This document shows, piece by piece, positions 26,017 through 34,710 of a DNA stretch of 64,000 nt. This DNA comes from Zetaproteobacteria bacterium. Lineage in GTDB: Bacteria > Pseudomonadota > Zetaproteobacteria > Mariprofundales > Mariprofundaceae. The notes beneath the pieces were generated by a model. That model searched no databases, was not told the origin of the DNA, and was given only the letters and a program-made list of their open reading frames with translations. The position numbers and the translations under genes are program-made. Every line of letters starts with the position of its first letter. The stretch's first letter is position 1. The DNA lies in contig QIFG01000001.1 in assembly GCA_003228735.1 (NCBI GenBank), forward strand, positions 1 to 64,000. Reading direction: 5' to 3'.

Positions 26017-26492
26017 TCGTCCGCTTTGCCGCATCACTGTATGATGCGGCCATTCTTTTTGGCGTGGCGTTTGTGGCCTTTATTCCGATCGCCATCGCCG
26101 AGCGCTACGTCGGCACCGTTCCTGACTGGCTGAAGAGCATGTTATTGGCGGCTGTTTGTTACGCCTATTTCGTCGGCTTCTGGGTCAAGGCCGGGGCAAC
26201 CACGGGTATGCGGCCATGGCGACTGCGCGTGGCCATGGCGGCTTCCGGCGATGCTGTGGGACTTGCGGCCGCCACGGCGCGCTTTTTCGCCTTTGCCATC
26301 ACCTGGCTTGCCCTGGGTATAACCGTATTTTTCATACTGACCGGACAAACAAAACAACCGCTGTTTTTCATCGCCTCCGGCATTCCGATTGTCAGCATGG
26401 TTTGCCTTGGAACCACCCCGAAGCGGCAAACACTGCATGATCTGGTTGCCGGAACGAGTGTTTTCCGGGTGGGAAAAAGCCCGAAAGGCTAG
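25974..26492 (+). CDS. RDD-family membrane protein
   Basis: A 172-residue protein with four hydrophobic segments and an RDD-family pattern (RFAASLYDAAILFGVAFV, TTGMRPWRLRV, KRQTLHDLVAGTSVF). The ATG at 25974 has a GGGGGG ribosome site and lies inside the 3' part of znuB in another frame; longer in-frame extensions are shadows of znuB. The role of RDD proteins is mostly unknown, though some are Na+/H+ antiporters. It may be co-transcribed with znuABC. Confidence 0.85.
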   Translation: MAETSRPRAQPAGIIVRFAASLYDAAILFGVAFVAFIPIAIAERYVGTVPDWLKSMLLAAVCYAYFVGFWVKAGATTGMRPWRLRVAMAASGDAVGLAAATARFFAFAITWLALGITVFFILTGQTKQPLFFIASGIPIVSMVCLGTTPKRQTLHDLVAGTSVFRVGKSPKG

Positions 26493-26499
26493 AGCCTGG

Positions 26500-27621
26500 C
26501 TAAACGTCGAGCAGCGTGCTGCCCGGGAACTCCAGAAATTCCTTCACGGAACGCAAAAACTGCACGGCTTCCTTGCCGTCGACCAGCCGGTGATCGTAGG
26601 AAAGCGCCAGATACATCATCGGGCGAATCACGACTTCGTCATTCTCCACAACCGGCCGTTTCTGGATCGTGTGCATACCCAGAATCGCGCTCTGCGGCGG
26701 ATTCAGAATCGGCGTGGAAAGCAATGAGCCGAATACACCGCCGTTGCTGATGGAGAACGTGCCACCCTTGAGATCATCCGGCATCAGGCCACCCGTGCGC
26801 GCCTTGTCGGAATACTCGGCGATCCCCCGCTCGATATCAGCCAAACCCAGGCGCTCCGCATTGTGCAGCACCGGTACAACCAGGCCCTTGTCGGTGGATA
26901 CCGCAATGCCGATATCGAAATAGTTGTGGTAAAGCACCTCGTCGCCATCGATATAGGCGTTGATAACAGGAAAGCGTTTTAACGCCTCGACACTTGCCTT
27001 CACGAAGAACGACATCAGCCCCAGATCCACAGCATGCTTGTGCTTGAACGCCTCACGATAGCGGGCGCGCAACTGCATGACCGGCTGCATGTCCACCTCA
27101 TTGAAGGTGGTGAGGATCGCCGCCGTGTTCTGCGCATCCTTCAGGCGCTTGCCAATTCTCTTGCGCAGACTACTCAGCGGCGCACGCTCCACTGTGCGCT
27201 CGGATGCAGCCGTCAATGGCGCCACCTTCGCAGGCTCTTTTTTGACCGGAGGGGCCTCAAGCTCGGGCTTCACCACCTCTTGTTCAGGCTGGGCGGCAAC
27301 CTGCACCTCTTCCGGTTCGGCGACTTTCGCCCTTGCCTTCCCGGCTTTTTTCTGCTTCGGTTTCGGCCTTGCTTCAGGTGTGGCGACCTCATCAACAATG
27401 CCGATCACTTCACCGGGAACCACGATCTCACCGGCCTGACGGCGAATCTCGTTCAGAACGCCATTGTCCAGCGCCGTAATCTCCATGGTGATTTTATCGC
27501 TTTCTATTTCGGCCAGCACATCGTCGACAGCAACGGTATCGCCTTCCTGTTTCAGCCAGGAAACCAGCGTTGCCTCCGTTTCAGACTCGCCGAGGCTCGG
27601 CACCTTGATTTCAATACTCAT
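26500..27621 (-). CDS. sucB: 2-oxoglutarate dehydrogenase E2 (dihydrolipoamide succinyltransferase), lacking the E3-binding domain
   Basis: The N-terminal lipoyl domain has the lipoylated Lys in ESDKITME (K43). The C-terminal acyltransferase core has the catalytic SYDHRLVDG and [22 protein letters not shown]. It is 373 residues, shorter than the roughly 400 typical of E2o. Between lipoyl domain and core is a Lys/Pro/Glu-rich linker in which I cannot find a peripheral subunit-binding domain (the GTGxxGRxxxxD pattern). How E3 would attach is unclear. It follows sucA in the same direction. Confidence 0.94.
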   Translation of the reverse strand: MSIEIKVPSLGESETEATLVSWLKQEGDTVAVDDVLAEIESDKITMEITALDNGVLNEIRRQAGEIVVPGEVIGIVDEVATPEARPKPKQKKAGKARAKVAEPEEVQVAAQPEQEVVKPELEAPPVKKEPAKVAPLTAASERTVERAPLSSLRKRIGKRLKDAQNTAAILTTFNEVDMQPVMQLRARYREAFKHKHAVDLGLMSFFVKASVEALKRFPVINAYIDGDEVLYHNYFDIGIAVSTDKGLVVPVLHNAERLGLADIERGIAEYSDKARTGGLMPDDLKGGTFSISNGGVFGSLLSTPILNPPQSAILGMHTIQKRPVVENDEVVIRPMMYLALSYDHRLVDGKEAVQFLRSVKEFLEFPGSTLLDV

Positions 27622-27648
27622 CGCACATACTCCTTGCTGCCTGCCGGC

Positions 27649-30525
27649 CTACTTCTCGCATATCATCTCACCCATCAGGGCCTGCTCGACCACGGCCTGC
27701 TGCTGTTCGCCATGGCGTTTGAGTGAGCCGACCGCCGGAGCCGCAGAAGGCTCCCTGCTTACATGGCAAAGCGTCTGTTCCGGGCCAATGCCACGCAAAA
27801 GGTGGTGCTTGATCTGATACCAGGCGCCCTGGTTCCGAGGTTCTTCCTGCGTCCATACCACTTCGCCAGCTGCAGGGTATCGGGATATCTCCTCACGCAG
27901 CTCAAGAATCGGGAACGGATAAAGCCGCTCCACGCGAATGATGGCGACGTCATGCAGATTCCGCTCCTCTCGCCCGGCCACCAGATCGTAGTAAACCTTG
28001 CCGGAGCAAAGGATTATTCGCCGCACTTTTCCGGCATCCACGGACTTGCTTTGCTCCGGCAGGATGGCCTGGAAGCTGCCGCTCGTAAAATCCTTGAGAC
28101 GGGAAAAAGACTTCTTCTGCCGCAGCATGCTCTTCGGCGCCATCATCACCAGTGGTTTGCGCACATTGATCAGGTTCTGCCTTCTCAGCAGGTGGAACAA
28201 CTGGGCAGGCGTGGTCGGGCATGCCACCTGTATGTTGTCCTGGGCGCAGAGCTGCAAATACCGCTCCAGCCGGGCCGACGAATGCTCCGGGCCCTGGCCT
28301 TCATAGCCATGTGGCAGCCACAGCACCAGCCCGCTCATGCGTCCCCACTTGGCTTCGGATGAAGAAACAAACTGGTCGATGACCACCTGCCCGTTGTTGG
28401 CAAAATCGCCATACTGGGCTTCCCATATAATCAGGGCGCGGGGTTCGGCCACGGAGTAGCCGAATTCAAAGGCCATCACCGCTTCCTCAGACAGCATGCT
28501 GTCCACCACGATGAGGCGTGCCAACCCGCCGCTGGCCGCCTGTTTGAGCGGCACATGACTTTTGCCCGTAATCTGGTCGTAGACCACGGCATGACGATGG
28601 AAGAATGCGCCCCGGCCCGTGTCCTGGCCGGAAATACGCACCCAGCCGCCACTGTTGATCAACGTGGCATAAGCCATGATCTCGGCGCATCCCCAGTCCA
28701 CGGGCCTTTCGCCCTCCATCATCTGCAATCGCGCATCGAAAATCTTTCCCACCTTGCCGTGCAACTGGAAACCGGCCGGCAAGGCATGAACGCGGCGCGC
28801 CAACTGCGTCAGCGTACCTGCATCGATTGATGTATCCGGCTCCGGCGCATCCTTTCTCTGAAAGCCCTCCCAGCGCCCAAGCAGGCTGTTGACAGGATTC
28901 GCTGTCCGCTCCTTGGCCCGGCGGATATCCTCAAGACCCTCGCGATACCCCGTTACCATGCCCTCGACTTCCTCACTGCTGAGCATGCCGTCCCTGACAA
29001 GCTGGTCGCCGTAGCGCTGCTGCACGGTCGGGTGAACTGCAATCTTGCGATACATGACAGGCTGCGTGACCGAAGGCGAGTCCACCTCGTTATGCCCATG
29101 CCGGCGGAAACAGACCAGATCGATCACCACGTCCTGTTTGAAGCGGTAGCGGTATTCCACGGCAATCATCGCCGCCAGCGAAACAGCCTCGGGATCATCA
29201 CCGTTCACATGCAGGATGGGCGCCTGCACCATCTTGGCAACATCCGTGCAATATAAGGTCGAGCGGGCATCAAACGGATTGGTTGTGAAACCGATCTGAT
29301 TGTTTACCACGACATGGATGGCGCCACCGGTTCTGAAGCCGCCCAGTTTGGAAAGGTTCAGCGACTCGGCCACAACCCCCTGACCGGCAAAGGCCGCATC
29401 GCCATGCACCAGTACGCCAAACACCTCACCGCGATTTACATCCTGGCGGCGGCACTGACGGGCCCGCACCGAACCCAGCACTACCGGCGTGATGATCTCC
29501 AGATGCGAAGGATTAAAGGCAAGGGACAGATGCACAACGCCGCCGGGCGTGCGAATGTCAGATGAATACCCCAGGTGATACTTCACATCTCCCGATGCAT
29601 TTTCGGCATCCGCAAACTGCAGGCCTTCGAATTCAGCGAACACGTCATTCAGCGACTTGCCAAGGGTGTTGGCCAGCACATTGAGCCTGCCGCGGTGCGC
29701 CATACCTAGAATAATTTCTTTCACCCCCTTGCCGCCGGCCTTCTGGATCAGGGCGTCAAGCAGGGGAATCAAGCTCTCGCCGCCTTCCAGAGAGAAACGT
29801 TTCTGGCCCACGTAACGCGTGTGCAGAAAGCGTTCAAACTCCTGCGCCTTCATGACCTTGCTGAAAATATGCCGGCGGGTATCCCTGTCAAACTGTGGTC
29901 TGGAACGGATGGACTCCAGCCTCTCCTGAATCCAGCGCCGCTGGGCCGAATCCGTGATATGCATGAATTCCGGGCCGAGGCAGCCGCAATAGGTCTTCTT
30001 GAGAATATCCAGAATTTCCCTGAGCGGCAGGCGCGGCGGCCCCAGCATATCCCAGGTTGGGAAGGGCGTATCCAGATCGGCCTCCGTCAGCCCATAATAA
30101 CCAAGTTCAAGTTCCGGGCTGGGTTTATGGGGCTCAAGGCGTAACGGGTCAAGATTGGCGTGCATATGCCCGAACATGCGATAGGCATGGATCAGGTACA
30201 GTGAACGGGACGGGTATTCAATATAGCCGAGGTCGGCAGTTGCGTGTTTCTCCTCCGACTCTTCCTGTGGCTCGGTAAAGTACGGTGGCGGCGCCTGGCG
30301 CATGCGGCTGGCCATTTCCCGGTTCGATACTCCAGCGGCATCCTGCGGAAAACCGGAAAAACGCTTGGCCCACGCTTCCGGAACCGAGGCGGGATTGGCC
30401 AGATAATTCTCATACAGCGACTCGACATAATCACTGTTGGCGCCAAACAGATCGGCATCCTGCTCAAACCGCTCGATGTCGCTACCGGACTTCTTCAGTG
30501 AGGTTACTTTTCTGGCCTTGCTCAT
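27649..30525 (-). CDS. sucA: 2-oxoglutarate dehydrogenase E1 component
   Basis: A 958-residue thiamine-diphosphate decarboxylase. It has the N-terminal E2/E3-binding-type segment with DLFGANSDYVESLYENYLANP, the MAHRGRLNVLANTLG motif, the TPP-binding GDAAFAGQGVVAESLNLS and NNQIGFTTNP, and EFGYSVAEPRALIIWEAQYGDFANNGQVVIDQF with QGPEHSSARLERYLQL. This is a complete SucA. It feeds succinyl groups to the SucB just downstream; there is no lpd in the window. Confidence 0.97.
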   Translation of the reverse strand: MSKARKVTSLKKSGSDIERFEQDADLFGANSDYVESLYENYLANPASVPEAWAKRFSGFPQDAAGVSNREMASRMRQAPPPYFTEPQEESEEKHATADLGYIEYPSRSLYLIHAYRMFGHMHANLDPLRLEPHKPSPELELGYYGLTEADLDTPFPTWDMLGPPRLPLREILDILKKTYCGCLGPEFMHITDSAQRRWIQERLESIRSRPQFDRDTRRHIFSKVMKAQEFERFLHTRYVGQKRFSLEGGESLIPLLDALIQKAGGKGVKEIILGMAHRGRLNVLANTLGKSLNDVFAEFEGLQFADAENASGDVKYHLGYSSDIRTPGGVVHLSLAFNPSHLEIITPVVLGSVRARQCRRQDVNRGEVFGVLVHGDAAFAGQGVVAESLNLSKLGGFRTGGAIHVVVNNQIGFTTNPFDARSTLYCTDVAKMVQAPILHVNGDDPEAVSLAAMIAVEYRYRFKQDVVIDLVCFRRHGHNEVDSPSVTQPVMYRKIAVHPTVQQRYGDQLVRDGMLSSEEVEGMVTGYREGLEDIRRAKERTANPVNSLLGRWEGFQRKDAPEPDTSIDAGTLTQLARRVHALPAGFQLHGKVGKIFDARLQMMEGERPVDWGCAEIMAYATLINSGGWVRISGQDTGRGAFFHRHAVVYDQITGKSHVPLKQAASGGLARLIVVDSMLSEEAVMAFEFGYSVAEPRALIIWEAQYGDFANNGQVVIDQFVSSSEAKWGRMSGLVLWLPHGYEGQGPEHSSARLERYLQLCAQDNIQVACPTTPAQLFHLLRRQNLINVRKPLVMMAPKSMLRQKKSFSRLKDFTSGSFQAILPEQSKSVDAGKVRRIILCSGKVYYDLVAGREERNLHDVAIIRVERLYPFPILELREEISRYPAAGEVVWTQEEPRNQGAWYQIKHHLLRGIGPEQTLCHVSREPSAAPAVGSLKRHGEQQQAVVEQALMGEMICEK

Positions 30526-30596
30526 GTTTCGCGTTATAGCTCAATTCGCTCCGGAAAGCGACCGCTATTCATGCAGATATGGGGTTCAGGGTGCCT

Positions 30597-31385
30597 TTAA
30601 TCACCCCAGCCGTAGCGCAGGCGGTACCAGACAATGCCGAGGTACTCGTGCAGGGCATTGCCGGAGCTTCCCAATGCCTGCCAATCCGGCAGGTAACTGC
30701 GTACATCATAACGGCCACTGCCCTTTGCAAATGCACACGGCGCCGCCTGAACCTCGATGCCCTGCGACTCGAAACACCACACCGAGCGTGGCATGTGCCA
30801 GGCGCTGGTTACCAGAATTACCCGCCTGATTCCCGCCTGCTCGAGCAGGGGCTTAACAAGCTTTGCATTCTCCCAGGTATTATTGGCCAGGCTCTCTGCA
30901 TGCACCTTCTCCTCAGGCACACCCAGCCGGATGAGGTAGCGGCGCATGACCTCCCCTTCCGGCTCTGCAGCATCACTCAATGCAGTGCTGCCGGTGGCAT
31001 AGACGGGAAGCCCGGTCTTCCTCGCCAGTTCAGCCGCATACCAGGCGCGCATCAGGGCGTCAGCGGCCAACTGGTCCCGGCCACTGTATTCCGGCGCCTT
31101 GGTGTAAAGCCCCCCACCCAGCAACACGATGGCCGTATCCGGCTTTACCTGCCCGGCCTGGAGGCTGTTCCAGAAAATCGGGGGATACTCGGACTCCAAT
31201 GGTTCCAGTAACTGGTCGCGCACAGGCGCCGTTGCCAGCAGCCAGAACAGGACAAAGCTTAACGCCACAAGCCCCTTTCCCCACCAGCGCCGTAAAAACA
31301 ACAGGCCCAGCAAACCAAGCAGAATAAGACTGCCCGGTGGCAAAACCAGTTGCGAGATAAGCTTACTAATCAGTAATGTGTTCAT
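30597..31385 (-). CDS. ElyC/SanA/YdcF-family (DUF218) membrane protein
   Basis: A 262-residue protein with two N-terminal hydrophobic segments (LILLGLLGLLFLRRWWGKGLVALSFVLFWLL) and a DUF218 domain containing TAIVLLGGGLY and the VTSAWHMPRSVWCFESQGI motif. ElyC-type proteins affect envelope biogenesis and vancomycin or peptidoglycan phenotypes in E. coli. Its ATG overlaps the stop of cstA by 4 bases, so the two are translated together. Confidence 0.85.
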   Translation of the reverse strand: MNTLLISKLISQLVLPPGSLILLGLLGLLFLRRWWGKGLVALSFVLFWLLATAPVRDQLLEPLESEYPPIFWNSLQAGQVKPDTAIVLLGGGLYTKAPEYSGRDQLAADALMRAWYAAELARKTGLPVYATGSTALSDAAEPEGEVMRRYLIRLGVPEEKVHAESLANNTWENAKLVKPLLEQAGIRRVILVTSAWHMPRSVWCFESQGIEVQAAPCAFAKGSGRYDVRSYLPDWQALGSSGNALHEYLGIVWYRLRYGWGD

Positions 31386-33094
31386 CCTTCAGCCTCTGTT
31401 ACGGCCGCCTGCCGGTGTGAGTCGCGAATGCGCACGGCGGCGAGCACAGCCTCCATCAACACCCATGAGGCCAACACCAGAATCACGCCACCGACGACGG
31501 CCACCGTCCACTGGCTTCCAGCCAGCGCCTTATGGATACCGATGACCATACCACTGATGGTTGCGCCCAGCACCAGAAGCATCGGCAGCATTGTGTAGAT
31601 AATCGGCTTACGCTTGCGGTACAGATAGATGGTGACGGCCAACAGTGTCAGCCCGGCTAAAATCTGGTTGGTGGTGCCGAACAGCGTCCACAGGAACAGG
31701 CCGGCCGGCTTGCCGTCCATCTTGAAAAAAGCAAAAAAACCAATGGCGGCCACTGCCAGCAGGGTGGCCAGATAGCGGTTATCCAGCATCTTTATGCCCA
31801 GCGTATTGCCGATCTCCTGAACATTGAAACGCAGCAGCCTGGCGCCGGTGTCCAGACTGGTCAGGGCAAAACCAACAACGACCACGCTGATAAAGGCCAT
31901 GGACAGATCAAGCGGCGCCCCGAGATGGTGAATGAACTGGCCCGTACCCTCAATGAATACGCCCAGCTTCTGATGCAGGCCGGCAGCTTTCTCCCAGGAG
32001 CCGTAAAAGGCCGCCCAGGCGTCATGCGAGGCAAAGGCTCCTGCAGTTGTAGCCAGCACAGCCATCAGCGCCAACAGGGATTCGCCGATCATGCCGACAT
32101 AACCGACAAAGGGGGCGTCGGTTTCCCTGTTCAACTGTTTGGCCGTCGTGCCGGAGGCTACGAGGCCGTGAAAGCCGGAGACAGCACCGCAGGCAATCAC
32201 GATGAACAAGAATGGCAGCATGGGCGGCGCACCTTCGGGATTCGGATTGATGGCGGGAGCGGCCCAGTCCGGCGACATCAGGAAAAAGCCGGCCAACATT
32301 AAAAACAACGCTGAATATAAGAGCAGCGAGTTCAAAAAGTCGCGCGGTTGCAGCAACAGCCACACCGGCAGCACACTGGCGGCAAAGGCGTAGATCAGCA
32401 GCGTCCAGGTCCAGGCAGAGGCGGATACGCCCGTCACCGGTATCGACAATCCCAGCCAGGTCGTAATCAGCATCAGGCAAAAGCCCACGCCAATCAAAGG
32501 CCACAGCAACATCTGTTTGCGGTGAATCAGAAAGCCGATCACCATGGCGATCAGCATCAGGCTATAGGTTGGAAATACGGCCTCCGGGTGGGCCGAGACA
32601 GGAATGTTCGCCGCATCCGGCGCGGCAAACAGGCCGGCGATTACGAGTACAAACACGCCCATAGCCAGGGACACCAGGAAAAAGATCACCAGCAGGAACA
32701 GCAGGCGCGTACGCGGACTGATCACATCGCGGGAAATCGTACCTACGCTCTTACCCTTGTGGCGGATGGACAGCACCAGCGCCGAAAAGTCATGCACGGC
32801 TCCCACGAGAAGCGTGCCCAGCACCACCCACAACAGCGCCGGCGCCCATCCCCAGATGACGGCGATCGCCGGCCCCAGCATCGGCGCCAACCCCGCTACA
32901 GAGGCAAAATGGTGACCAAACAATACGTACTTATTGGTCGGCATATAGTCGACATCGTCGCGCAGGGTATGAGCAGGCGTGGGGGCTTCTGCATCCAGGG
33001 CAAAAACCCGGACAGCCAGAAAGCCACGTGCGTAAAAACGGTAAAACAGCAGATACAGGCATAAAACGAGCACTGCTATAACGACCGGGGTCAT
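31382..33094 (-). CDS. cstA: Carbon starvation protein CstA-like transporter
   Basis: About 570 residues with many membrane helices, typical CstA motifs DYMPTNKYVLFGHHFASVAGLAP and IACGAVSGFHGLVASGTTAKQLNRE, and a C-terminal membrane part. Family members import peptides or pyruvate when carbon is scarce. The ATG at 33094 has a strong ribosome site (GAGGAGGAAGC); the longer frame to 33121 adds nine non-conserved residues and was rejected. It is shorter than E. coli CstA (701 residues), a common form. An inverted-repeat element begins 13 bases upstream. Confidence 0.92.
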   Translation of the reverse strand: MTPVVIAVLVLCLYLLFYRFYARGFLAVRVFALDAEAPTPAHTLRDDVDYMPTNKYVLFGHHFASVAGLAPMLGPAIAVIWGWAPALLWVVLGTLLVGAVHDFSALVLSIRHKGKSVGTISRDVISPRTRLLFLLVIFFLVSLAMGVFVLVIAGLFAAPDAANIPVSAHPEAVFPTYSLMLIAMVIGFLIHRKQMLLWPLIGVGFCLMLITTWLGLSIPVTGVSASAWTWTLLIYAFAASVLPVWLLLQPRDFLNSLLLYSALFLMLAGFFLMSPDWAAPAINPNPEGAPPMLPFLFIVIACGAVSGFHGLVASGTTAKQLNRETDAPFVGYVGMIGESLLALMAVLATTAGAFASHDAWAAFYGSWEKAAGLHQKLGVFIEGTGQFIHHLGAPLDLSMAFISVVVVGFALTSLDTGARLLRFNVQEIGNTLGIKMLDNRYLATLLAVAAIGFFAFFKMDGKPAGLFLWTLFGTTNQILAGLTLLAVTIYLYRKRKPIIYTMLPMLLVLGATISGMVIGIHKALAGSQWTVAVVGGVILVLASWVLMEAVLAAVRIRDSHRQAAVTEAEG

Positions 33095-33106
33095 GCTTCC
33101 TCCTCT

Positions 33107-33233
33107 AGTGCTCCGTCCCAAACATGTCTTATGTTTCAGAATCCGGCCAATGGGTCAAGGCAAGGCGCAACCCGCAGGGAATGGCTCATCCTGACATGCT
33201 GAAGCTTAAGATATATTTGAGATGGAGCACAAC
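33107..33233. mobile_element. Short inverted-repeat element upstream of cstA
   Basis: The left arm TGCTCCGTCCCAAACATGTC and the reverse complement of the right arm, TGCTCCATCTCAAATATATC, align over about 35 bases, continuing with similar CTTA-GTTTCAG sequences. The middle holds GGCAAGGCGC then CGCAGGGAATGGC, closely matching the reverse complement of 20395-20440 in the larger element. So it is a divergent, shortened relative. It lies between the divergent cstA and PpiC genes. Confidence 0.6.
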
Positions 33234-33343
33234 TCAATTGCCTTATGAGCATGAGTCTAGGAGGCTGCCGGACATATGGGAATAATCCGAGCCGCCTGCG
33301 CGCCGGCACGTTCATATCCCAGCGTCTTCAGGAGGGTGTTCAG

Positions 33344-34192
33344 GTGCCAATAACATTACTTGCCAGTACGATATGCGGGCTGCTGTTCATACTTGCATCC
33401 TGCCAGCAGCAAGATGAAACCGGACTGTCCGGAGCCCGGAACAGCCCCGTGATCGCCGAGTTGGCGGGCAGGGAATTCCGCGAGGCCGATATTGATGCGG
33501 AAATCGCAGCCTTGCCCGGCCAGTTGCAGCATCTGGGCCAGGATCCGAAAGCGCGCACCGAAATTCTCAGGGCCATGATGCGCCGCTATGTATTGAGCCG
33601 GAAGGCACAGGACATGCATCTGGATGCAGACCCCGCCGTTGCATACCGCATCGGCAGAATGCGTGAAAGCATCCTGATCCAGGCCCTGGAACAATGGCAT
33701 CTGGAGCATTTGCCGGAACCTTCCGAAGGCGCCATTGAGGCATATTATCTGGAGCACCAGAATGAGTTCACCACCCCGGAGCAAATCCATGCCCGGCACA
33801 TTCTGGTCTCAAGCAGGAAACAGGCGGGGAAAATCCGGAGCGCTCTCCGCCAGGGAAAGGATTTCGCCGCGCTGGCCTCAGCCCATTCACGGGATGACAG
33901 CAACAAGAGCCGTGGCGGAGATCTGAACTGGTTTCCCAGAGGGGTGATGGTCAAGCCCTTTGAAGAGGCGGCCTTCGCCATGAAGAAAAAAGGCGCTATC
34001 AGCAAGCCGGTCAAGACGAAGTTTGGCTGGCACATCATCCAGCTGCTGGGCAGAAGATCGGCCAGCCTGCAGAGCCGGGAAGAAGCCAGAGATCACATTA
34101 TCGGCGCGCTGCACCAGCAGTCTCTGGCCGCCTGGGTGGAAAAAAACATGCAGGAGGCCGGGGTGCGCATCATCAAGGCCGAATACCGCTGA
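33344..34192 (+). CDS. PpiC/PrsA-type peptidyl-prolyl isomerase lipoprotein
   Basis: The GTG at 33344 with AGGAGG 8 bases upstream begins a lipoprotein signal (LLFILASC). A parvulin domain follows at about residues 150-250: QIHARHILVSSRKQA, ARSHSRDDSNKSRGGDLNWFPRG-like, and KTKFGWHIIQLLG. The N-terminal SurA/PpiD-like helical part includes LRAMMRRYVLSRKA. It probably folds outer-membrane or periplasmic proteins. The longer frame from 33245 covers the element and was rejected. The protein is 282 residues. Confidence 0.88.
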   Translation: MPITLLASTICGLLFILASCQQQDETGLSGARNSPVIAELAGREFREADIDAEIAALPGQLQHLGQDPKARTEILRAMMRRYVLSRKAQDMHLDADPAVAYRIGRMRESILIQALEQWHLEHLPEPSEGAIEAYYLEHQNEFTTPEQIHARHILVSSRKQAGKIRSALRQGKDFAALASAHSRDDSNKSRGGDLNWFPRGVMVKPFEEAAFAMKKKGAISKPVKTKFGWHIIQLLGRRSASLQSREEARDHIIGALHQQSLAAWVEKNMQEAGVRIIKAEYR

Positions 34193-34229
34193 CACGCCTT
34201 CATTGCTTTTTCATACTTGCATACCTAGC

Positions 34230-34628
34230 GTGCGCCGCGTGCGTACGGTCAAATCATATCAACACCGCCTGGCTGCCAGCATAGCGATCGTGTTCGCCCT
34301 GCAGGTGTTTGCTGTCGCCTTCTGCTTCAGTGGGCAAGCCGAGGCGATGCCAATGGCTGGGCAACAAGCCATGATGGCCTGCCCGATGGATATGCCCATG
34401 CTGCAGCAGGCACCAGCCTGTTCCCACTGCGAACTGCCGGATGCCAGTAGCTTTACGAATAGCATCAGCAACCTGTCTGTCGATCTGCCGCTGCTGGCGA
34501 TCATTGCCGATAGCTGGCATGTGCCAGAGATCAAACCAGTTTCACGCAGCTTCCGCATTGCCCATGCCCATGCGCCGCCGGGCAGCGCCTCACTCATCTA
34601 TCACACCAGTTTAAGAATCCGACTGTAA
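34230..34628 (+). CDS. Small secreted Met/Cys/His-containing protein
   Basis: A GTG at 34230 gives a 132-residue protein with a signal segment (LAASIAIVFALQVFAVAF), then a metal-ligand-rich part (MPMAGQQAMMACPMDMPM and ACSHC). No known family is certain; it resembles the small periplasmic proteins that precede copper-efflux operons. It is followed by a hairpin and the efflux operon. The start is not well supported by a ribosome site. Confidence 0.6.
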   Translation: MRRVRTVKSYQHRLAASIAIVFALQVFAVAFCFSGQAEAMPMAGQQAMMACPMDMPMLQQAPACSHCELPDASSFTNSISNLSVDLPLLAIIADSWHVPEIKPVSRSFRIAHAHAPPGSASLIYHTSLRIRL

Positions 34629-34646
34629 AGGCTAACCTCCTTTATT

Positions 34647-34700
34647 GCCGCTGAACCTGCCGGTTCAGGCGGCTGTTATTGTTTGTTGTTTGTTTTTTCA
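34647..34700 (+). promoter_or_regulatory. Hairpin plus T-rich tract upstream of the efflux operon
   Basis: The GCCGCTGAACC and GGTTCAGGCGGC arms form a stem with a 4-base loop and one bulge, then a run of T-rich sequence ending TTTTTT before the TolC ribosome site. It reads as a terminator or attenuator between the small secreted protein gene and the TolC-CusBA genes. Confidence 0.55.
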
Positions 34701-34710
34701 GGAGATTGAT

